The position numbers were made by a program, and so were the translations under genes. From assembly GCA_002412765.1 (NCBI GenBank), contig DHVR01000054.1:1-42493 (forward strand): DNA of 42,493 nucleotides, in the 5' to 3' direction. The notes under the pieces are model-generated. The model was not told where the DNA came from. It saw only the letters and a list, made by a program, of their open reading frames with translations, and did no database searches. Source of the stretch: Leptolinea sp. UBA5203. GTDB lineage: Bacteria > Chloroflexota > Anaerolineae > Anaerolineales > Anaerolineaceae. Positions 25,985 to 34,642 of the stretch are shown piece after piece. The number at the start of each line of letters is the position of its first letter. The stretch's first letter is position 1.

Positions 25985-27704
25985 TTTCACTCTCGAAGGC
26001 CGCAAACAAATTGGGTATGTCATTGGGGGCAGCTTAAAGGATCAGTTATTGGTACGCCTGATCATCCGTCCGCATGAGATTCAGGAAGGCAGTTTTGTGG
26101 TCATCCACAGCGGCATCTGGAATTTTTATGGGCTGGTTTCAAACATTCAACTGGGCTCCACCGATCCGCGCTTTGCCGAAGAACAATCCCTGCTGCGCTA
26201 TCCACCTGTTCTGGTGGAAATGCTGCGCCGCCAGACGCTGTATACCAATCTGGAAGTCATGCCGGTTTTGATGCTCGAAAACGGCCCAGCTATTGAAGAC
26301 CCCGCCTACCCCGCCTGGCTGAAGACCCAGGGGGAAGAAACGCCCCACCCCATTCCCATCAAAACCGTCCCCGAACATCATGCCGGGGTCTGGCAGGCTT
26401 CAGCCGGCGATATCGCCGAGATTTTTGGTGATCCGCTGGATACCCATAAAAAACAATTCGTCCTGGGAACAACTCGCGAACAAGATCATCCGGTTTGCAT
26501 CAATCTGGAGAAGTTCGTCCAGCGCTCATCCGGCGTGTTTGGTGCCACCGGCACCGGGAAATCCTTCCTCACCCGCATGATTCTGGCCGGATTGATCCAT
26601 CACGATGCGGCTTCGATCCTGATGTTTGATATGCATAATGAATACGGATTTGATGACCTGGCCTCCGACACAAAAACCAGCGTGCCCGGTTTGCGCAGTA
26701 AATTCCGTTCCAAAGTACGCGTAGTCGGCCTGGGCGCCGATACCTCTGTGCGAAATCAGGCTGTGGATTTCACCCTGGAAATGGACCAGCGGGACATCGC
26801 CCCTTCCGATATTGATTTACTCTCCCGCGAACTGGATCTCAAGGACACCACGCCGGTGACCATGCAGGCACTATTGAGCAGCTTCGGTCCACGCGGCTGG
26901 TTTCAGGCGTTTAAAGAAATGACCGTGGGCACGTTTATCGAAGATGAGAAGGGCAAGAAAACCCCCGCACCAGGCAGTGTGGCCTTTTGGGCCAATGAAA
27001 ACGGGGTCAATGAACAGGCCGCAGAAGGCCTGCGCCGAAAGATGAACCGTGTTTTTGCTCTGCCCTATATCGTCGAAAAACCCGCCGCAGACAGTGTCTC
27101 TCAAATTGTGGATGCCCTGCAAAACGGGCAGCATATCATTCTTTCTTTCGGAACCCACGAACACGATCTGGATTATCTGCTGGTGGCCAATGTGCTCACC
27201 CGGCGCATCCGGGATGCGTGGGAAAAACAAACCAACACTTACAAACAGACCCATCAAAAAGAACCGCGCCCCTTGATGATCGCCATTGAGGAGGCACACA
27301 AGCTGCTCAATCGCGAAATGGCCTCCCAGACCATCTTCAGCACCATCGCCCGCGAGATGAGAAAGGTCTACGTCACCCTGCTGATCATCGACCAGCGGCC
27401 TTCCCAGATTTACGACGAAGTGCTCTCGCAGTTGGGCACACGCATCTCCGGCTGGCTGGGAGATGACAGCGACATTCAAGCCGTTCTCTCCGGGGTTTCC
27501 GGCAAGGAAGGTCTGCGCGGTATGCTTTCCCGCTTGCAGCCTAAAGAGGAAGTCCTCATTCTGGGTTGGGGCGTCCCCATGCCCATCCCCATCCGCACCC
27601 TGCGCTATGATCAAAGCTTCTGGCAGCGACTAAAAGGCAAAACGGATGACAGCCCGATGCAAGAGAAGGACATCATCAGCTCTTTGTTTGGCAAAGAGGA
27701 ATAG
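25971..27704 (+). CDS. herA: HerA-type DNA translocase ATPase
   Basis: HerA is a hexameric FtsK/HerA-family ATPase that pumps DNA and drives the NurA nuclease. I choose the ATG at 25971 because GGAG lies 6 bases upstream. The 577-residue protein has an N-terminal HAS-like barrel (about 1-70), Walker A GATGTGKS (191-198), FDMHNEYGFD just after it, Walker B LMIAIEEAHKLL (Glu440-Glu441) and a putative arginine finger in SQLGTRISGWLGDDSDI (Arg491). A C-terminal stretch ends with acidic residues. It overlaps the middle gene by 14 bases. Bacterial HerA also pairs with Sir2 or DUF4297 effectors in defence; here the partner is NurA, so repair or defence are both possible. Confidence 0.9.
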   Translation: MPATNFTLEGRKQIGYVIGGSLKDQLLVRLIIRPHEIQEGSFVVIHSGIWNFYGLVSNIQLGSTDPRFAEEQSLLRYPPVLVEMLRRQTLYTNLEVMPVLMLENGPAIEDPAYPAWLKTQGEETPHPIPIKTVPEHHAGVWQASAGDIAEIFGDPLDTHKKQFVLGTTREQDHPVCINLEKFVQRSSGVFGATGTGKSFLTRMILAGLIHHDAASILMFDMHNEYGFDDLASDTKTSVPGLRSKFRSKVRVVGLGADTSVRNQAVDFTLEMDQRDIAPSDIDLLSRELDLKDTTPVTMQALLSSFGPRGWFQAFKEMTVGTFIEDEKGKKTPAPGSVAFWANENGVNEQAAEGLRRKMNRVFALPYIVEKPAADSVSQIVDALQNGQHIILSFGTHEHDLDYLLVANVLTRRIRDAWEKQTNTYKQTHQKEPRPLMIAIEEAHKLLNREMASQTIFSTIAREMRKVYVTLLIIDQRPSQIYDEVLSQLGTRISGWLGDDSDIQAVLSGVSGKEGLRGMLSRLQPKEEVLILGWGVPMPIPIRTLRYDQSFWQRLKGKTDDSPMQEKDIISSLFGKEE

Positions 27705-27728
27705 AAAAATATCTCGGTTGCTAAGTCC

Positions 27729-28430
27729 CCGATAGGGGAGAGCCTGCCTGCACTGAGCTCGTCGAAGTATCGAAGCCGGAAAGTAGACAATTCAGAGTGA
27801 ATAGCACAATCTGGATCGCCAAACTTCACCCCTCGACAAGCTCGGGGAACACACATCCCGTAGGCTGAGCCTGTCGAAGCCGAAATTTAGACTCACATGA
27901 GTGAATTGCACAATCCTAATTGTTTAATTTTTCCCTTCGAAAAAGTCCCCATTGGGGAAGCTCAGGGAGCGGTGGTGGGTAGATTGTAGGGCGGGATTTT
28001 TTCCCGCCGCTTTTGGCGCATGATGAAGCTTCCATTATTATGAGATTTCCCTACCAGCATCCGGCAGGGTTTACGACCACCACCCTAAACCTACTGAGCC
28101 TGTCGAAGCCGAAAATTAGACTCGTCTGAGTGAATTGCACAATCCTAATTGTTCCATTTTACCCTTCGACAAAGTTCCCATAGGGGAGGCTCAGGGAGCA
28201 GAGGTGAGTGGCTCGGGGAACGGCATTTCGTTGGCAACGTCCCCGATAGGGGAGAGCTTGTCGAAACCCGGTGGCTGAGCATGCCGAAACCCGGTGGCTG
28301 AGCTTGCCGAAGCCAAAAAAGAGACACCTCAGAGGGAAATCCAAAATCCAGATTGTTCCATTTCACCCTTCGACAAAGTCCCCATAGGGGAGGCTCAGGG
28401 AGCGGAGGTAGGGGGCTCGGGAAACGGATT
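27729..28430. repeat. Composite palindromic repeat cluster 1
   Basis: The gap 27705-28446 has no credible gene; short open frames in it are repeat sequence. It holds three related composite units of about 117-126 bases (27863-27979, 28094-28213, 28296-28421), each running from a GGCTGAGC(C/T)TG(T/C)CGAAGCC arm to a CCCTTCGACAAAGT...GCTCAGGGAGC arm. Between the first two is a core at 27986-28076 that recurs inverted in cluster 2 (38717-38810). A 23-base tandem duplication occupies 28259-28304. GTCCCC(A/G)ATAGGGGA-type palindromes are inserted within several arms. These look like non-autonomous, REP-like or MITE-like elements. Confidence 0.8.
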
Positions 28431-28446
28431 TACCATCCAATAATAA

Positions 28447-28485
28447 AAATCCCCCAATGGACCTGCCCATCGGGGGATTTGTTTT
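28447..28485 (-). terminator. Terminator of the xseA-xseB-DUF212 operon
   Basis: AAATCCCCC and GGGGGATTT form a 9-pair stem with an additional ATGG/CCAT stem inside. On the minus strand GGGGGATTTTTATTATT follows, as expected for an intrinsic terminator ending the minus-strand operon 17 bases downstream of its last stop. The plus strand also has TTTGTTTTT. Confidence 0.8.
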
Positions 28486-28496
28486 TACATAATCCT

Positions 28497-28949
28497 TTAT
28501 CGCCACAAGAAATACGTGGCAATGGAGACAATAAATGCCAGAATAACTCCCCCTACAACTTCCATGGGAGAATGGCCAATGACTTCCTTCAATTGAACAT
28601 CCGAAATCTGATGTCCGGCTAACAACTCTTTAATCAAATAATTGATCCGCTGGGCATGAAAACCGGCCTGGCGGCGAACACCGGCTGCGTCGTAAATGAC
28701 AATCATGGATATAGCCATGGCAATGGCAAAGGCAGGGGTATCAAACCCATCAAAAAGCCCAATAGACAGGGTGGTGCCTACCATTAACGATGAATGGGAA
28801 CTGGGCATCCCGCCAGGGCTGAACCATAATCCCCAATGCCAATCGCGATGAATGACAAAGTAGATCACGGGTTTTAAAGCCTGCGCCAACAACCAGGCGA
28901 TCAGCCCGGATAACAGGGCGTAATTATGAATTAATTGGTTCCAAATCAT
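28497..28949 (-). CDS. DUF212 / divergent PAP2 family membrane protein
   Basis: The 150-residue protein matches the divergent PAP2 (DUF212, YuiD-like) family. It has FSPGGMPSSHSSLMVGTT (about 43-60), IYDAAGVRRQAGFHAQRIN (about 85-103) and LKEVIGHSPMEVVGG near the C-terminus, with four or so membrane segments. The Arg, Ser-His and His residues echo the phosphatase motif of PAP2 acid phosphatases, but activity is unproven. It starts within the xseB stop (ATGA) and is the last gene of the operon. Confidence 0.85.
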   Translation of the reverse strand: MIWNQLIHNYALLSGLIAWLLAQALKPVIYFVIHRDWHWGLWFSPGGMPSSHSSLMVGTTLSIGLFDGFDTPAFAIAMAISMIVIYDAAGVRRQAGFHAQRINYLIKELLAGHQISDVQLKEVIGHSPMEVVGGVILAFIVSIATYFLWR

Positions 28950-29182
28950 GCCGCACTCCTGGCACTGGAATTTCCCGGAACATCCTGAAGGGTCTGCAAT
29001 TTTAAATCCGCATCTTTTAATAAGTCACTGCAATATTTTGAAAGCCGCTGCCCTTCTTCATAATAAGCGATGCTGTCTGCCAGGGTGGCATTACTTGTTT
29101 CCAGAATTTGAACAATCTTCTCCAGCTCTGCGAAGGCTTCCTCAAAGGTCATATTCTCTAAAACTGGCTCACTACTTTTCAT
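28946..29182 (-). CDS. xseB: Exodeoxyribonuclease VII small subunit
   Basis: The small subunit forms helical-hairpin oligomers bound to XseA in exonuclease VII, which degrades single-stranded DNA into oligonucleotides from both ends. The 78-residue protein has the family signature MTFEEAFAELEKIVQILETSNATLADSIAYYEEGQRL, with LKDADLKLQ after it. Its first codons overlap the end of xseA by 11 bases, and its stop overlaps the DUF212 start, so all three are translationally coupled. Confidence 0.92.
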   Translation of the reverse strand: MKSSEPVLENMTFEEAFAELEKIVQILETSNATLADSIAYYEEGQRLSKYCSDLLKDADLKLQTLQDVPGNSSARSAA

Positions 29183-30428
29183 TTTTTACTCCTTCTGAAT
29201 TCGCAGACTGGATTATTTTTTCACTTTTCGCCAGAACGATCCCGTCCGTCAAGGTAATGCGCAAGGATTGATCGGGGTGTACCTGCTGTACGGAATGCAG
29301 CACCGCGCCGCTCAGGTCATCATGCAGCATCACAAAACCACGTTTCAACATATTGCGGGGGTCGGCTGTAACCAATTTATCCAATAAATGGCTCAACCCA
29401 AGACGACGGGTCGCCTGTTGATAGTTTGTCACTCTCTGCAGGGTCGCCGAAACTTGATCCAACTGCTGTTCCCACTCATACACGCGGCGCTCCGGGGAGA
29501 ACCGCTGCAAAATCATATTCTGAGTTAGCAACTGATCCCTTAAAAACAAAACTCGATTCTGCAATGTAGCCGATAAGGCGTTCTGCAAAGCCTGTAAATC
29601 CAGGCCGATTTCAAAGACATCCGGTGTGGCGGCTACAGCGGCCCCGGTGGGGGTTGGCGCGCGATAATCCGCAGAGAAATCTGCTAAAGTAAAATCCGTC
29701 TCATGCCCAATGCCTGTAATGATGGGGATGGAACAATCCGCAATGGCGCGTGCGACACGTTCATCATTGAAGGCCCAAAGGTCTTCCAACGAACCGCCCC
29801 CGCGGGCGACCAGAATCACATCCACCTTGCCATGCTGTTCCAATCGTTTTATGGCTTGTACAATCTCAGGCGGCGCTTCCAACCCCTGCACGGAAGTTGG
29901 GGAGAGAATGACATCCGCCAGAGGAAAACGCTGACGCAGCGTGTTAAGCATGTCCTGTAAAGCCGCCGCCGAAGGTGAGGTAACGATACCGATGGTTTTG
30001 GGAAACGCAGGAATGGGTCTTTTTCGCTCTTCGGCAAATATGCCTTCCGCCTCAAGCTGTGCTTTTAATTGGTTAAACTGCTGGAAAAGGAACCCTTCAC
30101 CCGCCGGACGAATGGTCTGGATATACAGTTGATATTGACCGTCTTTTTCATAAACACTGATGTTCCCCTGAGCTTCCACTGCCTGCCCATTTTGCAGGGT
30201 GTGTTTCAGAAAAACCGGCGTACTGCGCCAGATCACGCACTTCAAAGAGGCTCCGGCATCTTTCAAAGTGAAATATAAATGTCCCGATTTAGGTTGTGAA
30301 AGGTTGGAAACTTCCCCGCTCACCCAGACCTGCTGCAGAATTTCATCACTATCCATCAATTGACGAAGGTAGCGGCTGATATCAGATACCGTTAAAACAG
30401 GAGGGGAAAATAAATCGAATTTCGCCAA
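29172..30428 (-). CDS. xseA: Exodeoxyribonuclease VII large subunit
   Basis: The catalytic subunit of exonuclease VII is 418 residues here, close to the usual 400-450. An N-terminal OB-fold (about 5-100, VWVSGEVSNLSQPKSGHLYFTLKD) is followed by the catalytic Exonuc_VII_L domain with IGIVTSPSAAALQDMLNTL, ILVARGGGSLEDLWAFND and GIGHETDFTLADFSADYRAPTPTGAA. The C-terminal part is helical. The start is a TTG (30428) preceded by AAAAGG at a sensible distance; I saw no ATG that would retain the N-terminal OB-fold. It is divergent from the MFS gene. Confidence 0.94.
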   Translation of the reverse strand: MAKFDLFSPPVLTVSDISRYLRQLMDSDEILQQVWVSGEVSNLSQPKSGHLYFTLKDAGASLKCVIWRSTPVFLKHTLQNGQAVEAQGNISVYEKDGQYQLYIQTIRPAGEGFLFQQFNQLKAQLEAEGIFAEERKRPIPAFPKTIGIVTSPSAAALQDMLNTLRQRFPLADVILSPTSVQGLEAPPEIVQAIKRLEQHGKVDVILVARGGGSLEDLWAFNDERVARAIADCSIPIITGIGHETDFTLADFSADYRAPTPTGAAVAATPDVFEIGLDLQALQNALSATLQNRVLFLRDQLLTQNMILQRFSPERRVYEWEQQLDQVSATLQRVTNYQQATRRLGLSHLLDKLVTADPRNMLKRGFVMLHDDLSGAVLHSVQQVHPDQSLRITLTDGIVLAKSEKIIQSANSEGVKNEK

Positions 30429-30529
30429 CGGGACGCCTTTTAAACCCGGATTTGCTTTTCACTGAGGTGATTTGTCACAAGTATACCATTATTAACAGCC
30501 TGAACCACGGCGCTGGCTGCGAATCTGCT

Positions 30530-30558
30530 TTGCAGGAAAAGCTTTCTGCCGTTACAAT
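30530..30558 (+). promoter_or_regulatory. Promoter of the MFS-MATE gene pair, possibly leaderless
   Basis: TTGCAG at 30530-30535, a 17-base spacer, TACAAT at 30553-30558, then 7 bases to the ATG at 30566. There is no Shine-Dalgarno site between the -10 and the start codon, so transcription probably starts at the ATG. Confidence 0.45.
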
Positions 30559-30565
30559 TTACTTT

Positions 30566-31750
30566 ATGATATCGGTTACCCAACCAACAACAGAAAAACA
30601 ATGGCGTAAAACCCAATATGTTGCAGCCGTTTTCCTTTTCTGGGTTTCTCTTTATCTATATGTTCCCACGCTGCCTGTCTACATCCAATTAAAAACCAGT
30701 GATCTGGCTGTTGTGGGCATCATCCTTGGCATGTATGGTTTCTGGCAGATGGTGGTTCGGATTCCATTGGGTGTTTTCTCGGATTGGGTCAAGGATCAGA
30801 AACCCTTGATTCTGATTGGCTTTTTTCTTTCCGGCCTGGGAGCTGTGATTCTGGCCAGAGCGGGTAATTCTTCAGGCTTGCTGATTGGCCGCACGGTCAC
30901 CGCCCTCTCAGCCAGTTTCTGGGTCATCCTAATTGTCGCCTTCAGCCGTTTATTTCCTCCGGAAGAAGCGGTACGCGCCACGGCCATTCTCACCCTGGTC
31001 AACACTCTAGGCCGGCTGGTTTCCTCCGGCCTGACTGGATGGCTGAATGATATTGGCGGCTATGAGTTTACTTTCTATATCTCTGCCGGGGTTGCCATAC
31101 TGGCTCTGCTGGTCATGCTGCCTGGAACAGAACGCAGAGCCACTCACCTGACCCCCTCATTACATACCTTAAAAGCCATGACGCTCAGATCGGATGTCAT
31201 GATTCCATCCTGGTTGAGTGTTGTTTCTCAATATATTGTTTTTGGATCCACTTATGGATTTATTCCCATTCTGGCTGCCCATATGGGCGCTTCCAATGTC
31301 GCTCTCGGCTTGATGATGAGCATGAACCTGCTGCTGATCACCTTTGGAAATTTGGGGGTTACCCGCCTTGTAAAACGCTTTTCAACTTCACTTATCATCA
31401 CGATCAGTTTTATTTCCCTCAGTTTGGGGCTGGTTTTGGCTGGCTTGTCTCAATCGCTGGTGATGCTCTTCGTTGCCCAGGCCATCATTGGCGCTGCCAA
31501 TGGCATCAACTACCCCACCTTGATGGGATTGAGCATCGAAAAAGTGGAGCCGCGCGAACGTTCCACGGCCATGGGCATCCATCAATCCATTTATGCTATC
31601 GGCATGTTTGCTGGTCCCTGGCTGAGCGGATTATTGGCGGATAAGATGGGCATTCCCCTCATGTTCATCCTCACCGGCGGGATTTGCTTTGGGATCAGTC
31701 TACTTGGGGTTAAAATCCTATCCGACATTAGAAAAAGAAACCCTGTTTAA
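30566..31750 (+). CDS. MFS transporter
   Basis: I choose the ATG at 30566 (MISVTQPTTEKQWRKTQYV), just before the first membrane helix; the upstream frame would run through the promoter. The 394-residue protein has about 12 membrane helices. The loop after helix 2 reads GVFSDWVKDQKP, as in MFS motif A, and the second half carries GLLADKMGIPLM. It resembles drug/H+ or sugar-efflux MFS members, but the substrate is not predictable. A MATE transporter gene follows 30 bases downstream and is probably co-transcribed. Confidence 0.85.
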   Translation: MISVTQPTTEKQWRKTQYVAAVFLFWVSLYLYVPTLPVYIQLKTSDLAVVGIILGMYGFWQMVVRIPLGVFSDWVKDQKPLILIGFFLSGLGAVILARAGNSSGLLIGRTVTALSASFWVILIVAFSRLFPPEEAVRATAILTLVNTLGRLVSSGLTGWLNDIGGYEFTFYISAGVAILALLVMLPGTERRATHLTPSLHTLKAMTLRSDVMIPSWLSVVSQYIVFGSTYGFIPILAAHMGASNVALGLMMSMNLLLITFGNLGVTRLVKRFSTSLIITISFISLSLGLVLAGLSQSLVMLFVAQAIIGAANGINYPTLMGLSIEKVEPRERSTAMGIHQSIYAIGMFAGPWLSGLLADKMGIPLMFILTGGICFGISLLGVKILSDIRKRNPV

Positions 31751-31780
31751 AATAAAGCAGCACAAACCAAAAGGATCACC

Positions 31781-33160
31781 ATGACACAATTGGGCAATTT
31801 CAGGGTGGAAAACCGCGTCTTCTTTTCCAAATTATTCACCATCGCCGTACCGATCATCATCCAAAACTTTATCATGTCCTCGCTTAATCTGGTCAACGTG
31901 ATAATGATTGGTCAGGTCGGGGATGTGGCCGTGGCTTCCGTGGGACTGGCCAACCAAATCTACTTTTTATTGCGTCTGTTATTATTCGGCATATGCAGCG
32001 GATCGGCGGTTTTTGCCGCCCAATTCTGGGGCAAACGCGAGGTTCTCAAAATCAAGAAAGTTTTAGGCTTGAGTTTACTCCTCTCCATTGCGGCGGGGAT
32101 TCTCTTTAGCATCCTGGCCATCGGGTTTCCGGAATGGGTGCTGGGGCTTTACTCTCAAGATCAGGCGGTGATTCAAGCTGGGGCTGTCTACCTGCGTATC
32201 GTCGGGATCAGTTACATCGTCACGGCCATCAGCTTTGCTTATTCTTCCGTTTTGTGCAGTGTGGAAGAGGTGAGGTTACCCATGCTGGTCAGCGGTCTGG
32301 CACTGATGCTGAATATCCTTCTCAACTACGGCCTGATTCTAGGTAAGTTGGGCATGCCGCAGTTGGGCATTCAGGGCGCTGCCATCGGCACCATCGTCTC
32401 CCGCTTTGTGGAATTCAGTCTTCTGCTCTTCCTCACCTATCGCCGGCGAACCCCTGCGGCGGCAAGATTGCATGAGCTGTTTGGATACAGCCGCGAATTT
32501 TTGCAGTCCTTTTTCAAAACCACAGCACCGGTTATTTACAACGAACTGCTATGGTCCATCGGCAGCACCATGTATTACGTCATTTACGCCCACATGAACA
32601 CGGCGGCTCTGGCGGCAGCTAATATCTCCAGCACGGTGCAGTCCATGGGGTTTGTCTTCTTAATGGGCATCAGCAGCGGATGCGCCATCATGGTCGGCAA
32701 TCAGATTGGTGCATCATATGAAGATACCGCCTATGTCTACGCCAAAAAGTCCATGCAGGTCAATCTGACATTGGGTGTTTTACTGGGCGTTGTGCTGCAT
32801 TTTCTGGCGCCCTCTATTCTGCAGCTTTATCGCGTAACCGAGGAGACCGCTTACATCGCCACGCGCATGATTCAAATGCAGGGGTACTGCTTCTGGATGA
32901 AAAGCCTGGGTATGATTCTGATCGTGGGGATCTTTCGCTCCGGCGGGGATACCCGATACAGCATGCTGTTGGATGTAGGCTGCATCTGGCTGGTGGGTTT
33001 ACCTCTGGGGGCACTGGCCGCCTTCGTCTTCCACCTGCCCGCCTACTGGGTGACCTTCATTTTCGCCAGCGAGGATTTGGTAAAAAGTATTTTGGGCATC
33101 CGGCGCTTTCTTTCAAAAAAGTGGATCAACAATTTATCCTATAGCCCTATCGGGGAATAG
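31781..33160 (+). CDS. MATE family efflux transporter
   Basis: The 459-residue protein has 12 membrane helices arranged as two six-helix bundles. Typical MATE features are FTIAVPIIIQNFIMSSLNLVNVIMIGQVGD, FAAQFWGKRE in the first half, YVIYAHMNTAALAAANISSTVQ, and MVGNQIGASYEDTA in the second. Members export cationic drugs or metabolites using Na+ or H+ gradients; the substrate here is unknown. AAAAGGATCACC precedes the ATG. It forms a two-gene unit with the MFS gene. Confidence 0.9.
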   Translation: MTQLGNFRVENRVFFSKLFTIAVPIIIQNFIMSSLNLVNVIMIGQVGDVAVASVGLANQIYFLLRLLLFGICSGSAVFAAQFWGKREVLKIKKVLGLSLLLSIAAGILFSILAIGFPEWVLGLYSQDQAVIQAGAVYLRIVGISYIVTAISFAYSSVLCSVEEVRLPMLVSGLALMLNILLNYGLILGKLGMPQLGIQGAAIGTIVSRFVEFSLLLFLTYRRRTPAAARLHELFGYSREFLQSFFKTTAPVIYNELLWSIGSTMYYVIYAHMNTAALAAANISSTVQSMGFVFLMGISSGCAIMVGNQIGASYEDTAYVYAKKSMQVNLTLGVLLGVVLHFLAPSILQLYRVTEETAYIATRMIQMQGYCFWMKSLGMILIVGIFRSGGDTRYSMLLDVGCIWLVGLPLGALAAFVFHLPAYWVTFIFASEDLVKSILGIRRFLSKKWINNLSYSPIGE

Positions 33161-33237
33161 TGAGTATGAGTCCATATCCTGGAACAATAAATATTCAAGC
33201 CATCATTCCATTCTCGTCTTAAAACTCTTGCCATGGA

Positions 33238-33275
33238 TACACGTAGGGGCGACCGGTGTGTCGCCCTTCTTTGTA
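33238..33275. repeat. Short hairpin repeat, copy A
   Basis: GGGCGAC (33247-33253) and GTCGCCC (33260-33266) enclose CGGTGT. The same hairpin with a different loop recurs at 37235-37262. The flanking ACACGTA in this copy resembles the CCACGTA near copy B. It lies between the convergent MATE and MFS genes. Confidence 0.6.
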
Positions 33276-33302
33276 TGCACGCCATTTATTGAATCAATCC
33301 TT

Positions 33303-34622
33303 CTATAGCGTATCCGCCAGGGGGATTTGCCTGGTTTCGCGGTTGAGGAACAAAGCTCCGGCTCCAGCCACCACATAGGCTCCCGCAAAAACAGACAGAG
33401 GCAAAACAATGCTTCCGCCTCCCAACAGCAGTGCGCCTAACGTTGGGGCGATTGCGCCGGCGATGCGTGTCATGCCGCTGGCGGCGCCCATGCCCGTGCC
33501 GCGGATGTTGGTCGGGTAGGCTTCCGGGGTGTAAGCATACAACGCTCCCCAGGCGCCCAGGGTGAAGAAGGACATCCAGATGCCCATGGCGACCAATACA
33601 TTAATCGAAGTGGCTGCTGCAAACAGGAAAGTGAACACACCGCTGGCACCAAGGTAAAATGCCAGGGTGAGCTTACGCCCCCATTTTTCCACCAGATAAG
33701 CCGCAGAAAAATAACCCGGTAATTGGGCCAGCGCCAGGATAAAGGTATTCTGATATACCGGCAGCATGGTCATGCCTGCGGCACGGAAATAGGAAGGCAG
33801 CCAGGTGAAAACGCCGTAATAGCCCAATGAAATGCAGAACCAGATCAACCACAACAGGAAGGTGGTGCGCCGTAATTGTGGATGCCACAACTGACTGATT
33901 TTATTGCTGCTCTCGGTTTTCAAAGGCAACAGCTCAAATTCGGGCAGAGTTATCTGATTCTCGGCAGCCACCTGCAACAAAACAGCTTTGGCTTCGGCAG
34001 TTCTGCCCTTGACCATCAGATAACGCGGGGATTCAGGGACATGCCGGCGGAAGAAGTAGATGATCACTCCCGGTAACGCAGAAACTGCCAGCAGGGCGCG
34101 CCAGCCAAAGCGTGGCACAATCAACCAGGCCAGCCCGGCCGCCAGGATGGTGCCAACAGCCCAAAAGGCTTCCAATAAAACCAGATATTGTCCGCGTTTT
34201 TTGGCGGGCATATACTCAGCAAAAATAGAATAATCCACCGGCAGGGTTCCGCCTACACCAAACCCGGTCAGGGCACGCAAGATCAAGAGGACAATAAAGT
34301 TAGGCGAAAAAGCAGAGAGCAGACCAAACACCGAATCCACGGCCACGGTGCTGATGAAGCCAATCTTGCGGCCAACCAAATCACTCAGGCGACCCCATAA
34401 CCAGGCACCAGCCAACATACCCACAAAAATGGCCGTACCCAACAAACCTTTTTGTGCGGCACTTAGCCCCCACTCCTCCGCAATGGCCGGAAGAGCAAAA
34501 GCAATTAATAAAACTTCCATGGCATCCGCCGCCCAGCCCATCCCACACAGGAGCAAGAGCTTGCGTTGGAAACGCCCCATGCCAATTTCATCCACAGCAG
34601 CATCAATACTGATTGTTCTCAT
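33303..34622 (-). CDS. MFS transporter, metabolite:H+ symporter type (NiaP/SV2-like)
   Basis: The 439-residue protein has 12 membrane helices. It has MGRFQRKLLLLCGMGWAADAMEVLLIAFALP, WLWGRLSDLVGRKIGFI (MFS motif A), LTGFGVGGTLPVDYSIFAEYMPAKKRG and VPESPRYLMVKGR in the central loop. The last motif, PESPRYL, and the first resemble NiaP, SV2 and aromatic-acid:H+ symporter members. The substrate is not determinable from sequence, although nicotinate-like or aromatic acids are candidates. It has a strong promoter with a palindromic operator, so expression is likely substrate-induced or repressed. GGAG lies upstream of the ATG. Confidence 0.85.
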   Translation of the reverse strand: MRTISIDAAVDEIGMGRFQRKLLLLCGMGWAADAMEVLLIAFALPAIAEEWGLSAAQKGLLGTAIFVGMLAGAWLWGRLSDLVGRKIGFISTVAVDSVFGLLSAFSPNFIVLLILRALTGFGVGGTLPVDYSIFAEYMPAKKRGQYLVLLEAFWAVGTILAAGLAWLIVPRFGWRALLAVSALPGVIIYFFRRHVPESPRYLMVKGRTAEAKAVLLQVAAENQITLPEFELLPLKTESSNKISQLWHPQLRRTTFLLWLIWFCISLGYYGVFTWLPSYFRAAGMTMLPVYQNTFILALAQLPGYFSAAYLVEKWGRKLTLAFYLGASGVFTFLFAAATSINVLVAMGIWMSFFTLGAWGALYAYTPEAYPTNIRGTGMGAASGMTRIAGAIAPTLGALLLGGGSIVLPLSVFAGAYVVAGAGALFLNRETRQIPLADTL

Positions 34623-34642
34623 TTAAAATTCTCCATAAATCC

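Noticed and set aside
28145..28366. Short open reading frames inside repeat cluster 1
   Set aside because: They consist of repeat sequence in overlapping frames, without a ribosome binding site or protein-like composition.
27729..28430. CRISPR array
   Set aside because: The repeats are palindromic composite units of variable length with diverged middles and no regular unique spacers; no cas genes are nearby.
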